Below are positions 20,575-31,584 of a DNA stretch of 64,000 bases, piece by piece. Position numbers and translations under genes: made by a program. Position 1 is the first letter of the stretch; each line of letters opens with the position of its first letter. This stretch comes from Tretioscincus oriximinensis (taxonomy: Eukaryota; Chordata; Lepidosauria; Squamata; Gymnophthalmidae), in the NCBI GenBank assembly GCA_022410635.1, contig JAJVDF010000362.1, forward strand, positions 1 through 64,000. Reading direction: 5' to 3'. The notes beneath the pieces were generated by a model. It ran no database searches and had not been told where the DNA came from. It was given only the letters and a program-made list of their open reading frames with translations.

Positions 20575-22225
20575 ATGACATTTCAATTTTGGGAACACTC
20601 TTGGCTCAGCTTTTCCATCTTCATTTTTTGTTGACTACCTTATTTGAAATGTGTTCAGTACCTATACTTTATAACATATTATAATAACATCTATTTTAAT
20701 GTTAACACTTTATGCTTAAAATCCATACTTTAGTATCAATTCAGCTTTAAGTTGAGAATTCAAGCATTGAAACCACAATGCAAAATCTACACTATATGCA
20801 ACACTACCCTATAGCTACCCATTCAATATACTGGTACATTTGCATTTTGAATGTTGCTTAAGAGTTTCAAAATGCACAAAATAAGTAATGTCGTTGTAGG
20901 AGCATAAGAATAGTTCACAGCGTGCTTCAAAAACCTCAAGGAAAAGCAGGAGGATATGCTGGGTGACGCCACCTTGGCAATCAAACATGCATGGTTGACA
21001 GAATTGTTGCATATCCAGGGATTTTACACCAGAAAAATCCCCATAAGAACAGCATGCATATGTCAGTTACCATTAAGTCACTATGCCTTCCTCATGTTGC
21101 TGCCACTGTTTTGTGCACAGAGAAGCAATGATTGCATAATGATTTAATTACACAATGATTGTTTCTTACCTGAAGAAAATGTGTGTCTGGATAAACTCTT
21201 GATTACACTTTTGATCCTTTCAGTTTAGTGATATAGAATCTAACCCCAAGTTTTCCAGGTTAAATAATTCAGGAGGAAAATTGCTTGTCCCTATGAAGAT
21301 GGATCAAAAGCAGTTTAAATCCTAATTGTGTCTGGTGCCATTTCATATGTTATTTGTTCATCTCTCTGTTTTTATTTATCTGAATGCACAAACTCAGACA
21401 GCAATTAGATTTTGTTTTTTAAGTATATTTCTAATTGGTGACGGCGATGCTGATGATGACAAACATTTTGTTGGCTTATTTTTCACTAATGAATCTGTAA
21501 TTGTGTCTGTTGAATTATAATCACTGTTTTTGCTTGGCTACATACCGTGAGATTGAAGAAAAGCAGATTTCAGATCTCTTGTTTTTTTAAAAGTGGCATG
21601 TATTTGTATCTCTTGCAATGGAGTAATAATGATTGCGTCAGGTAGGCTTCTATGGAATAAAGATAATACTGGTGATCTGAAAGTCATATCTTTGGGTGTG
21701 AAAAATAATCAAGAGATATGTTCACTGACATTTNGATATCAAAAAAGTAATATTCTGGCAGCAAAGTAATCTTCTAGCCCCATCAAACACTATAATATCA
21801 TGTAACAATGAGCTAAATATTAAACCTANTTCAGTACACTCAATTTTTCCTTTATATCTTGCTCACTCATTCAACCAGTGCTTAAGCTCCTCTCTCACCC
21901 AGTTCAAAGGGTACATGCCATTGAGGTTTTACTAGTATGAATCCTGATAGAGAATATTTGTGCTTATCTGAGCATTACAGGACCATCATGGAGTGAATTA
22001 CCGTAGTTTCTTCAAGATGCCTTCTCTAGCATCTCATTCTGTTTAAATAGCTCTCTGATCCATTGGCACCAAGTCATATGGAACACTCTTCTGGTCTGTC
22101 TTCCCTCCTTCTCCATAAATAATGTTTGCATTAAACGATATTCCATTATAAAATGACAGTAAAATGCAGTACCCTTTCATTTCTTAGTACTTTTTGGTTT
22201 TTCTTGCTTATTTTTAGCTGCAGAT
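20575..22225. other. Unique AT-rich sequence
   Basis: No gene or repeat recognised. N positions lie at 21734 and 21829. Confidence 0.4.
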
Positions 22226-22237
22226 TTTGAAGAAGTT

Positions 22238-22325
22238 GGCGTGTTAATTCCCTAGCATCTGATTTGTCTACACCGTCTATCTTTTTCTTGTTATTCTGCA
22301 AAGTGCTACAAGGCTTCCTTACCTT
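22238..22325 (+). mobile_element. PLE terminal fragment, decayed
   Basis: TAGCATCTGATTTGTCTAC, then CTTGTTATTCTGCAAAGTGCTAC and AAGGCTTCCTTACC, align in order with the PLE unit. The CTGAAGA and GAAA boxes of the ribozyme core are lost through a small deletion. Confidence 0.5.
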
Positions 22326-22835
22326 TTATCCCTTTCTATATGAACCTTACTCTGGATTATATCTCAGAATAGAAGAAATCCNACAGGAGCTGGGCAGCAT
22401 CCGGTTCGAGATAGTGTAAATGAAAACAAAATTGTGAGNAACAGAATTATGCAGATAATATAGTATCAGATGGGGAACCCAGATGTAGTATTCAAGTAAA
22501 AAGGTATAATGAGCAAACTGTGGTTTCTCACAAATTTACAGGGCCAAACTTGCACCAGAGAAGGGCATGTAAATGCCTGTATGCAAATGACAGAAGCCTC
22601 CGAGCAAAAATAGGGGAGTTGGAATGCTTAGTGAATGACAACAATGTCGATATTATTGGCATAACTGAAACCTGGTAGACAGAAGAAAACCAATGGGATA
22701 CAGTAATCCCAAGTTACAAACTATATAGAAAAGAGGAAAGTGAGATCTGGTGGTGGNGTAGTCTTGTACGATAAGTAAGAGATTGAATCCTATGAACTTG
22801 AATTTCCAGGTAAAACAGACCCATCCACAGAAGCA

Positions 22836-23267
22836 ATGTGGATAACAATATCAGGTCAGAAAACAAGTTTAATATTGGGAGTATGCTACCGGCCTCCTAA
22901 CCAAACACCTGAAAGTGATACTAATTTGGAACATGAGGTCATTGAAGCTTCCAAAAAGGGAAGGGTAATAATAATGGGAGACATTGATTGGGCAAACACT
23001 TGTTCAACTCAAGAAAAAGAAATAAAATTCTTAGACATGCTAACTGATTGCTTCCAAGAGCAGGATGTTTTAGAACCAGCCAGGGGCAAGGGAATTCTGG
23101 ATTTAGTCCTAAGTAAAGAACAGGACCCAATACAAGATATAACTGTAACTGATCCCATAGAAAACAGTGACCACAATACAATAACTTTCAACTTGAACGT
23201 GGATAGAAAATTGTCAGGCAGTTCTAACACAGAAACCTTCAACTTTCACAAAGGAACTACTGGATAA
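22836..23267 (+). pseudogene. CR1 endonuclease domain remnant
   Basis: This 143-codon frame matches the C-terminal half of the CR1 AP-like endonuclease, which nicks the target to prime reverse transcription. CYRPPNQ lies at residues about 17-23 and SDHN about 110-113, the latter containing the expected catalytic Asp/His. The catalytic GDFN motif is not intact. The frame reads MGDIDW at about 47-52, best explained by a short in-frame loss of the Phe-Asn and following residues. The first part of the domain lies upstream with a stop (ITETW followed by TAG near 22677). Confidence 0.85.
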
Positions 23268-23289
23268 CAATGGACAAAAGGGGATAATC

Positions 23290-24165
23290 ATGAAGGACAT
23301 GGAGATTGCAGATAGGTTAAATGAATGTTTTGCTTCAGTTTTCACTGAAGAAGACAGAGGGTATTTACCTGCAACAGATTTAGTCTTCTCAGGAAGAANA
23401 CCAGAAGAATTAGAGATAACAAGGGAAGAGGTCCTTGCTTACCTTAATAAGCTGGACATTAATAAATCCCCAGGGCTAGATGGCATTCATCTAAGAATTC
23501 TTAAGGAACGCAAATGTGAAATTACTGAACTTTTGAGCAAAATATTTAATCGTTCCTTAAGATCAGGCACAGTACCAGTAGCCTGGAGGGTAGCTAACAT
23601 AACATCAATCTTCAAAAAAGGATCCCAGGGTGACCCCAGAAATTATAGACCCATTAGTTTAACATCAGTTCCAGGTAAAGTGTTGGAAACCATAATTAAG
23701 GACAAAATGGAGAAGCANGCATTGCTGAATGAAACTCAGCATGGACCTGATGACCCTAGAGGTCCCTTCCAATTCTATAATTCTATGATTCTATGGTTTC
23801 AGCAAAGGTAAATCATGCCTTACTAACTTGCTAGAATTTTTTGAGGGTGTTAACAAACATGTAGACACGGGGATCCACTTGATATTGCCTATCTAGATTT
23901 TCAGAAGGCTTTTGATAAAGTCCCTCATCAAAGGTTCCTAAAAAAACTCCACACTCATGGTACAAAAGGACAGACCTTGTCCTGGATTGGAAACTGGCTA
24001 AAAGATAGAAAACAGAGAGTAGTAATAAATGGACAGTTCACTGAGTAGAAAGAGGTAAGAAGTGGAGTAACCCANGGGTACGTATTGGGACCTTTGCTTT
24101 TCAATATATCCATAAACAATCTGGATGCCAAGGTAAATAGTGAAGTAGCCAAGTTTGCTGACAAC
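23290..24165 (+). pseudogene. CR1 reverse-transcriptase remnant (catalytic FADN)
   Basis: The frame begins after the EN-RT junction and shows NKSPGLDGIH, RVANITSIFKKG and NYRPISLTSVPGK (RT motifs 1-2). It continues after the nested insert as GFSKGKSC and YLDFQKAFDKVP (motif A). The catalytic motif C reads FADN instead of FADD, with the changed Asn codon at 24163-24165. A stop lies near 24046 (TAG) and N positions at 23399, 23718 and 24075. Losing the second Asp removes a metal ligand, so RT is inactive regardless of the frame breaks. Confidence 0.85.
23745..23796 (+). mobile_element. 52-bp CR1 3' end nested inside the older CR1
   Basis: CCTGATGACCCTAGAGGTCCC, AATTCTATAATTCTATG and ATTCTATG form the 3' end of the other CR1 subfamily (ATTCTATG type, as at 53140-53200). 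Excising 23745-23796 restores the host codons for HGFSKGKS, so the piece is an insertion in this RT. The flanks share ATGG on both sides, either a short target duplication or tail micro-homology. Confidence 0.75.
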
Positions 24166-24235
24166 ACTAAACTGTTCAGGGTAGTGAAAACTGAAAATGA
24201 TTGTAAGGCGCTTCAGAGAGATCTATTGAAATTGG

Positions 24236-25000
24236 GTGAGTGGGCATCAAAGTGGCAAATGCAATTTAAGCAAGTGCAAAGTCATGCATATTGGGGCAAA
24301 GAACCCCAGTTACTCCTACCAACTGATGGTAACCAAGCTTCCTGTGACAGAGCAAGAAAAGGATCTTGGGGTATTGGTGGACAGTTCAATGAAGATGTCA
24401 ACCCAGTGTACAGCAGCAGCAAAAAAGACAAATTCCATGTTGGGGATAATTAGGAAAGGAATCAAAAACAAGTCAGCAAATGTTGTTTTGCCTCTTTATA
24501 AATCTGTGGTGAGGCCGCATTTGGAATACTGTGTTCAGTTCTGGTCACCACATCTCATGAAGGATATTATGGAACTAGAGAAGGTGCAGAAAAGGGCAAC
24601 AAGAATAATCAACGGTCTGGAGCACTTCCCTTATGAAGTCAGGCTGCAATGTCTGGGCCTCTTCAGCTTCGAAAAACGACGTTTGAGAGGTGATCTGATT
24701 GAAGTGTACAAAATCATGCATCGGATAGACAGGGGGAATAGAGAAAAAATGTTTTCTCTACAACACATCACTAGGACCGGAGGACACTCCTTGAAACCTA
24801 TGGGCTGAAAAGTGAGAAAAGACAAAGGAAAGTATTTTTTCACCCAGAGGTTCATCGGCCTTTGGAATTTACTTCCTGAAGAGATGGTGGTAGATAATAG
24901 CTTGGATAGCTTCAAGACAGGACTAGACAGGTTTATGGATACCAAGGGTATAAAAAGGATGGATGACTGGATGCTGCCTCCAGGATGGAGCAACAGGTAG
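24236..25000 (+). pseudogene. CR1 ORF2 C-terminal domain remnant
   Basis: Two frames carry the region after the RT core. 24236-24808 has KCKVMHIGAKN, KDLGVLVDSS, RPHLEYCVQFW and LEKVQKRATRII, ending at a TGA. 24812-25000 continues with KGKYFFTQRFIGLWNLLPEE and SLDSFKTGLDRFMDTKG. A frameshift near 24270-24290 separates this from the upstream RT frame. These are the standard CR1 C-terminal words. Confidence 0.88.
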
Positions 25001-25164
25001 TGTTCCTAAAATGCCATTTGCAGGGAGTCATGAACAGGTGTGTATTTTGCTTTCCTTTGTTCAGACTGCCGAGGTGCATCTGGTGGGCCTCTGTGTAACA
25101 CAGAATGCCAGACTAGATGGGCTGTGACCCAATCCAATATGGTTCTTTTAAGGTTCTTATGTTC

Positions 25165-25265
<101 letters not shown>

Positions 25266-25535
25266 GGAAGAAGAAGAATCCGGTTTTTATTCCCTGCCCT
25301 TCTCACCTGAAGGGACTCATAGCATCTTAGAAGGCTAATTTTTGCCTGAAGGCTTACATCTTATTCAAACTTCCACCCCAGCTGGTCCTCATTTGTCTAA
25401 CAGAGTTGGCTATAGCTGCTGGGTAGTACAAAGTGCTCAGCCCTCTCTACTGACACAGGGTCTCAAAACCAGATCTGTCACATGAAAGACCATCATTTAG
25501 CCAACTGAGTCATTTGTGCCTGCTTTAATAGGGAC
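25266..25535 (-). mobile_element. tRNA-derived SINE family A, minus strand
   Basis: In the minus orientation the head reads GGCACAAATGACTCAGTTGG (A-box-like) with GGTTTTGAGACCCTG (B-box-like). The body contains ACTACC, AGCTATAGCCAA and GTAAGCCTTCAGGC. The tail has GAGTCCCTTCAGGTGAGAAGGG, then AAAACCGGATTCTTCTTC. Order and landmarks match 17632-17944. Its tail meets the (AAT)n array. Confidence 0.75.
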
Positions 25536-25940
25536 CTGCCATCCATGTGATAGACTAAAGGAAGACCCAGGGTGGGTTTTGCTTATTCAGCATCCAACAT
25601 GTGGTTGGCAAGTCTCTATTCTAAGATATAACCCAGAATAAGGTTTACTGCAGAAATGGCCTTAGTATCCTAGGCAGAGTGAACTGTCCAGGAAGCATTT
25701 AATCAAGCAGAACAGCAAGGGATGGAAATACCTGGGGCAAATTTTGTGGGCACTCTGCTGGCACAACCCCCTACCCCTCTAACACCAGCACCCACACAAG
25801 TTCTGCACTCACCCACAGAGCTGGCCCTCCCTCTCAGGCCCCACTTACTACAGCAGACCTTGCGGTGCTGGATAGCAGTGGGAGTTTCTTCACCCCTCCT
25901 ACATTGTGTCAGTGCTGATATCACTACTTGATGTGATATT
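25536..25940. other. Unique sequence
   Basis: Moderate-GC sequence at 25735-25870. The opposing 70-codon frames show no signature. Confidence 0.35.
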
Positions 25941-25942
25941 TC

Positions 25943-26050
25943 ATAGAATCATAAAGTNGGAAGGGATCTTCATCGGGCCCAACCCCCTGCTCAATGCAGG
26001 ATTCATTAAACCATCCCACTGCCCAGACTCTGTTTGAAGACTTCCAGCAA
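25943..26050 (-). mobile_element. CR1 3'-end fragment (ATTCTATG type)
   Basis: CATAGAATCATAAAGT, then GAAGGGATCTTCATCGGGCC and CCCCTGCTCAATGCAGGATTC, are the reverse complement of the CR1 3' UTR. The fragment is about 105 bp. Confidence 0.85.
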
Positions 26051-27500
26051 AGGAAGAAAAGATTCAGCACACACATAGCAGCATTTCATCAACACTGATG
26101 CCATAGTCTGCTCTCAGCACTGCAACTGTGTCCTACTGGTTTCTGCCCCCTCCTACCTCTAGNAAAATAATTTTGCACTACAACATCATCTGGATTTTGA
26201 AATTGCAAAATTGCTACACAATACTGTGTGTACGCTANCAGCTTTAAATCATGATTTTACATGTCTATCATTTTTTACTGTTTATGTAGATTTTCTACTG
26301 TGTACGTCCAACTGAGCGCAGTGAATAAATATAAATAGAACGGCACAGTTAATTGACTTTCTGCAGAATTCTATGTGTGTTATTCAATGTGGTTTTAATC
26401 GCCCAAAATTAAAAAGAAATAGAGAAAAGAAAAAAGGGGGGAAAAGGCAGCGTTAAACTTTATCACACCCGGATGTTTAGATAATGAGTTCAAAGCCTGT
26501 AACTCACATCTATTTCTTTGAGATAAACTCTGGACAAAAATTAAAAAAAATCCTATATCCAGTTCCAGCAGTCAATCACTATTTTCTTCAGAATTTATTC
26601 CAGAAAAAAAACCCTACACATTTAGAAAGATGNCGTGGGTATTCAAATGCTTCAGTGCTTTCTCTTTCCAGAGACATTAAAAGGAGTTTGAGAAACTCAG
26701 AAGGACGATATAATTTCTTCCTTTTAAAAAAAATCTAGTTCATTTCAATATCTGTCGCTCCAGCAATCATCATGTGTGAGCGCAGATGCTTTCAGAAACT
26801 GCAGGTTTCATTTTTAGATAAACATCACCAAAAACTTCAGAGAGGTTTCTTTCTCAACACCCTTCTCCCCTTCTTTTATCCCTCTACCAGGCTTTACTAT
26901 AGGTATATATGCATTTTTTTTTTACAAAGAAAGGATGACTGTCTTCATAAGTTGACCTGAAGAATTATGTGTAAAATGTTGTAATGCATCACGNTATCAA
27001 GTTATGTCCCCTGAGATTGCAAGCGGAAGATGATTGAGATTACTATATTAAGGTGTTTGCACATCGGGCTCCAAGCTAATATCACTTCATTTCAAAGCTA
27101 TGCTCTCAACCTTTTTCATCTCACCTCGAGATCTGAAATTATTTGAAACCTGCCATCTGCTTTTAATATTTCCAAAGAGCTGTCACTTGGAGGTGTAACC
27201 TCTTCATTTCATACAGCCAGACAGAAGTAAATCAACCGTTTATTTTTCAAATGAGGAGGCCTGGAGACTATAGGAGAACCTTATACCGAAATCTGATGCC
27301 AACGGAAATTTGGTGCTGGTTTAAAGGAAAATGCCTTACACTTCTGCTATGTCTGTATGGCAGATTTTTTCAAAGGTTTGGGAATAGGTATGTGCAGAAG
27401 AACTTTGTCTGTAAAGGTTAATAGCATTTGAAGTATGTACATGAAAGCCAGCCATTCATAATTCCAAGCAACCAATCATTTCAGCACAATTTCTGATCCA
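26051..27500. other. Repeat-free unique block (candidate conserved non-coding DNA)
   Basis: About 1.4 kb contain no repeat I recognise, in a window otherwise dense in them. There is no convincing exon. Candidacy as conserved non-coding sequence is inference only. Confidence 0.3.
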
Positions 27501-27544
27501 GCATAGATACTTTGTGGCTTTATTCCAACTGATGGAGAAATTAT

Positions 27545-28070
27545 AAACTGGAAAACTGTGAAGCAGATTTAGATCCACTTCACTCTTTTCCCATATTCCT
27601 TGCCCTGCTTTGGTCCTGTTTCAGTGGGCACACAGGGCAAGGAAAGAAGAAGAGTTGTGCCAAGGGTTCACTGAGTATGTGCAAATGGCACACCTTAAAA
27701 AATTATCCCTGGTTACGTACAGGTTTCCACTTGCATAAAAGTAGGGATTACAGTCCTGGAAGCCAGAATAAACCCAAGGATTGCAGTCCATTGCAGCAAG
27801 GGAGATCTTTGTGGATTTGTTCTCTTGTCTTCTGGCAGGAGTTTAAATTTCCCACATTGGAGCAGTGGTGGGAAAAATTTAACTCCTGTCAGCAGGCAGA
27901 AGAAGCAATGGGGAGATCCATAATGATCTCCTGTGCTGCTGTGAACCCAAAGGATTGGCTTCTGATCAGACAGCAAGCTGTACCTTTTGGGAACATGGCA
28001 TGTGGCAAAATCATCAGAGTGCCCTTGACATGAATTGCATTAAGCTGCACTTGCAGAATTTTTGGATTGA
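27545..28070 (+). repeat. Unclassified interspersed repeat, copy 1 (with hairpin)
   Basis: This aligns by eye with 50380-50800. Shared ordered landmarks are GATTTAGATCCACTTC against GATTTAAATCCACTCC, a CCATATTCC/CCCTTCTCC pyrimidine run, AAAAAATTATCCCTG against AAAAAATCCCTG, AGGGATT, and GATCCATAATGATCTCCTG against GATCTGCAGTGATCTGCTG. This copy has a hairpin with arms at 27836-27855 and 27868-27888 (CAGGAGTTTAAA against its complement, one indel). The 118-codon frame at 27677-28033 lies in this repeat and has no domain, so I do not call it a gene. Confidence 0.5.
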
Positions 28071-28685
28071 AATTGATTCAGATGTCATGAGAAACATGTA
28101 CACCTAGTAAGAACTGCACAGCTTTTGCACTTTCCCCCCCACATCCCCGTGGAAATGCAGCTTGAGAGTGCAAAATCCTCTCTGTTTCTCCTTTGTTCCT
28201 TCCCACAGCTCTGGGATAGATATGTCAGTGCCATGAATATATCAACATTTGTCAGAACACACATGCATATATCCTTTGCAGCAATAAGCCTATCTGATCA
28301 TCATCTATAACAGAGCAATGCCAGAAAAGTAGTCAAATCAAGTGATATACATCCTTCTGATTCTATGTTTTTAAATGGAATAATGTTGTAATTAACCATG
28401 GATAAGAAAGAACTTGGCATGGATTTTGATGTTCATTTGTGTGATCTCTCTATCCACTCACAGTTATTACTCCAAACTGTCCATTCATTTACGGTAAATC
28501 TGAGAGGCAAAATAAATAAATCTAAATTTGGTGTGTGTGGTATGTGTGCTGTGTCACTGGTTAGAGGTCTCTTAAATATTATATGCAAACGCAATGCAAC
28601 CCCATTCACTCTCAGCTCCATGGAACAGGGAGTAGTAATAAGAAAGAGCGTGTGGTGGAGAGCAGGGCCTGATTTGCTTTTAGCC
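28071..28685. other. Unique AT-rich sequence
   Basis: No gene or repeat recognised. Confidence 0.4.
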
Positions 28686-28687
28686 TT

Positions 28688-28928
28688 TTAGAAGAAGAAT
28701 CTGGCTTTTAGAGCCCATGTTTCTCACCTGCACAGCAGCTTATGAAGTTATTTTTCACCCAAAGGTTTACACCTATTCTATCTTCTCTACTACATTTGTA
28801 GAGGTACCCATTTGCATTTGATTTTGAACAGCTGGGTAGGCTGAAGCTAAGGCCAGTAGATAGGCTTTGAACTCTGATATCTCTGTTGAAACACTGAAGC
28901 ACTTAATTGCTGTACCATCTTGCCTCTT
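28688..28928 (-). mobile_element. tRNA-derived SINE family A, decayed, minus strand
   Basis: In the minus orientation the order is GGCAAGATGGTACAGCAATT (A-box-like head), GAGTTCAAAGCC (B-box), GAAGATAGAATAGG, AAACCTTTGGGTGAAAA, GGTGAGAAACATGGGC and AGATTCTTCTTCT. These follow the landmarks of 17632-17944 with heavy substitution. Confidence 0.65.
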
Positions 28929-28929
28929 T

Positions 28930-30115
28930 TAGTGGTCTAAAAGGTCCGCTATCCCTTGTAATTCCAGGCTAGCAGAGCTAGCACAGAATGCTATGTAGAT
29001 AGTAGGCCCTTAAGACTACTTTCTCTGCAGAACATTTCAGCCTTATTGACCTTGGAATTAGCACCTTTTTTAGGATTAAAAGTAGATCATGAGCATTCTA
29101 GAAGCTTATCTCTCACGTAACGTTTCTCATTTTTCTTCCTTAATTTTACCAGCCTTCTCAAACACTTATCAAAATTGTTTCTACTGCAATTGTTTTCTTT
29201 AGATCCAGATCGGATGGGCCTTTTCAGGGTTGACACAAATTAAGGGAAGGATGTGGTTTATTTTCTCCCAATGGCTGTATCTACTCAAGATGTAGAATGA
29301 TTCAATCTTTTTAAACTACCCAGCATTAAATGGCAAAGTACTGTCATTTCCATCAGGGAGTAATAAGCATCTTTCTCTTTAGTAAACACATATCTTTTTT
29401 AGTTCCATGTCCACATGAAAGGATATGATAATCGCAATTAGTTTTATTTATATTCACAAGTGGTTTTCAGAGGTTAAGTCAAAGCTGCTTTTACTTGCTT
29501 CCTAACTATGCAATGGAATTATGAGATGGGGAGAAAGAGTTTAGTGTGGATGGTGCATAAAATGAAGATTTATAGCTATTGTTGCATGTTCTAAAACTTT
29601 TCTGTTTACTGACATTTTATATACATATCTAATTTATGTACCATAATAGAAGTATTGAATAGTAATAAATAAGTGCAGGAATGGCTGTCGGTTATGGATT
29701 ATCTGACTCCTAAATTGGTTTTCTTCAAATGTTTATATTACTAAAGGCTGGAATCTTCTGTTACACTTCCAGAGAAAGCACAAATCTAAATGGTTGTGAA
29801 ATGAGGCAGCCTAATCTATAACTATCATGAAAATCAATAAAAGGGTTTGGCTGTTTACTTTAGTAAAACTGGATTTATATCTTATATCTTCTGTCTTATC
29901 TTATAGACAGAAAAGGAGGAAAGTGAACCAATAATAATGGACCCAGANCAATAATAAGGTTAGGATGATTCTGCATTGATAAATATAATGGACTAGCAAG
30001 AGTACCAGGGGACTCCTTTCTACATTGGAAGCATACTCTCATTTTGCGGCAAGAAAAATATTTTAATCCAGGGCTTGAATCTGGACCATCAAGAATACTG
30101 AGAGTTAAGTTTTCA
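28930..30115. other. Unique AT-rich sequence
   Basis: No gene or repeat recognised. One N lies at 29948. Confidence 0.4.
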
Positions 30116-30119
30116 CACA

Positions 30120-30335
30120 TTTGAATTGCAGTGCTAGAGAACACTTTTGAGAGTCCTTTGGATTATAAGGAGTTCAAATCAATCAATTCTAAAGAAATCT
30201 TTGGAAAGACAATAGTGAAGCTGAAGCTCANATACTTTGATTACATAATAAGAAGGGAGGAATCACAGGAAAAGACCCTGGATCTGGGATAGATTGAAGG
30301 GAAAAAGAAGAATGGACAGTAGTGAACAAACAGAG
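30120..30335 (+). mobile_element. RTE/BovB LINE C-terminal fragment
   Basis: GAGAGTCCTTTGGATTATAAGG, TCAATCAATTCTAAAG, AAGCTGAAGCTCAxATACTTTG and GGAAAAGACCCTGGATCTGGG, then ATTGAAGGG, match the C-terminal coding part of BovB (RTE clade) ORF2. In translation the words resemble LKLxYF, EKTLxLG and IEGKK. Only about 215 bp are left. BovB is typical of squamates and some mammals, which is the best taxonomic hint in the window. Confidence 0.75.
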
Positions 30336-30339
30336 GTCA

Positions 30340-31178
30340 GGACATAATTAAACAACACAGCACACATTTTCAGAGTAAATTTTTAATTGGAATTTTAATT
30401 TGAGCATACATGTGAGTCAGTTCAATTGGCAATAATGTTGATGGATCTGAGAATTCCATCCCTGTAAATAATCTCTTTTCAAACTGTAGCCTTCTTAACC
30501 TGATATTTATGTCATTATAATGTTTACTTTTTAAATTTAGCTTTATCTTGAGCAAGTGAAATGTATTTCGCTAACTACTACAGAGCACCTGACATGATAG
30601 AAGTTAACTAGTTCAAAACATATGGCTAATGTCAATGATGTCTACCATTCTACTTGTTAGAAAACGTACTCAGACAACTCTTTGAGTTTAATATGCTATC
30701 TAGTACTTTTTCAGATGAAAGTTCATGTTTTATTCACTTGATATCTTGAAATGTTATTTATGATGCTGAGCAAAGGATCAGTATTGTAAAACACACAACA
30801 TCAAAGAATCCTAGAGCAACATTGTAAGATTTTGACCTTTTAAATATTCAAAGAAATAGCTGCAAAGATCCTTCCTTGGATTCAAATGATCATTTTGTGT
30901 AGGGCTCCTTAAACGATAATGTTTTATTTCCCTTTCCTTTCTTCACAAAGGCAACAAATATCTGGGCAAGATATTTCTAGCAATACACAGCTATTTCTTC
31001 ATCAGTTTAATAATCTGCTCAAGATTATTCATAATCTGGGCATTTAAAGAAAGCATAAGATCTCATTTCCTTAAAAGATTTCAACTATTTAGAGTTCAGA
31101 TTCCTGTTTTGATGGACTCATATTAAAAATATAATTCTGGATTTTCTGGGACTTTCCCATCAAGAGCAGTCTAAAAGC
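30340..31178. other. Unique AT-rich sequence
   Basis: No gene or repeat recognised. Confidence 0.4.
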
Positions 31179-31186
31179 AGACTAAG

Positions 31187-31575
31187 GCTGCATGCACACA
31201 GAATATTTCTACCTCAATTAGAGTGAGACGAGGTTAAGCGTTGTTGAGAAGTCGTCCCACAGTAAATGCCATTTATCCCAGAATAAACTATTGCTAGGAT
31301 ATTCAGGCATTGTTTCGGAGAGCCCCCGTCCTGTCGTGTCTGTGGCGGCATGCAGGCGTGTGCACAAATTTGGTGTGGGAGGATGAAACAACCGAGAACG
31401 CAGCAGTTGTTTCCATAGGCTGCTGTGAGTAAAAAAAGGAAGGCTCTGTCTGCGTGCGACGAGACCGAGGAGCAATATGAGGCCACGGAATATAGATGTT
31501 TCGTGTGCACAGACTCACAATTGCTATATTCCAGAATATAACTTTATACTGGTTTTTACGTTGTAGTGTGCACGT
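31187..31575. mobile_element. CpG-rich hAT-like non-autonomous element (~389 bp)
   Basis: The flanks carry an exact 8-bp direct repeat AGACTAAG (31179-31186 and 31576-31583), the target-duplication length of hAT transposons. The ends GCATGCACAC (left) and ACGTGCACAC (right, complemented) are short imperfect inverted repeats. The interior is richer in GC and CpG than its surroundings. The three minus frames here overlap one another and show no transposase motif. Confidence 0.5.
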
Positions 31576-31584
31576 AGACTAAGA

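Larger units (their letters stand above)
22365..25164 (+). mobile_element. CR1-clade LINE, longest copy (EN + RT, inactivated)
   Basis: About 2.8 kb of a plus-strand CR1 LINE, from the start of the apurinic-like endonuclease to the 3' UTR and terminal TTCTTATG-type end at about 25150-25164. Domains in order are EN (about 22590-23250), RT (about 23290-24450), the C-terminal domain to about 25000, then the 3' UTR. Several frame breaks, stops and N positions occur. The linker between EN and RT appears missing at about 23252-23270. EN and RT catalytic motifs are both altered, and a 52-bp CR1 piece sits in the RT. The element is dead. (AAT)n follows directly. Confidence 0.9.

Noticed and set aside
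27677..28033. 118-codon plus-strand frame
   Set aside because: It lies inside an interspersed repeat whose sister copy at 50380 has no matching frame.
31214..31518. Three overlapping minus frames
   Set aside because: They cover a non-coding CpG-rich inverted-repeat element and show no transposase motif.
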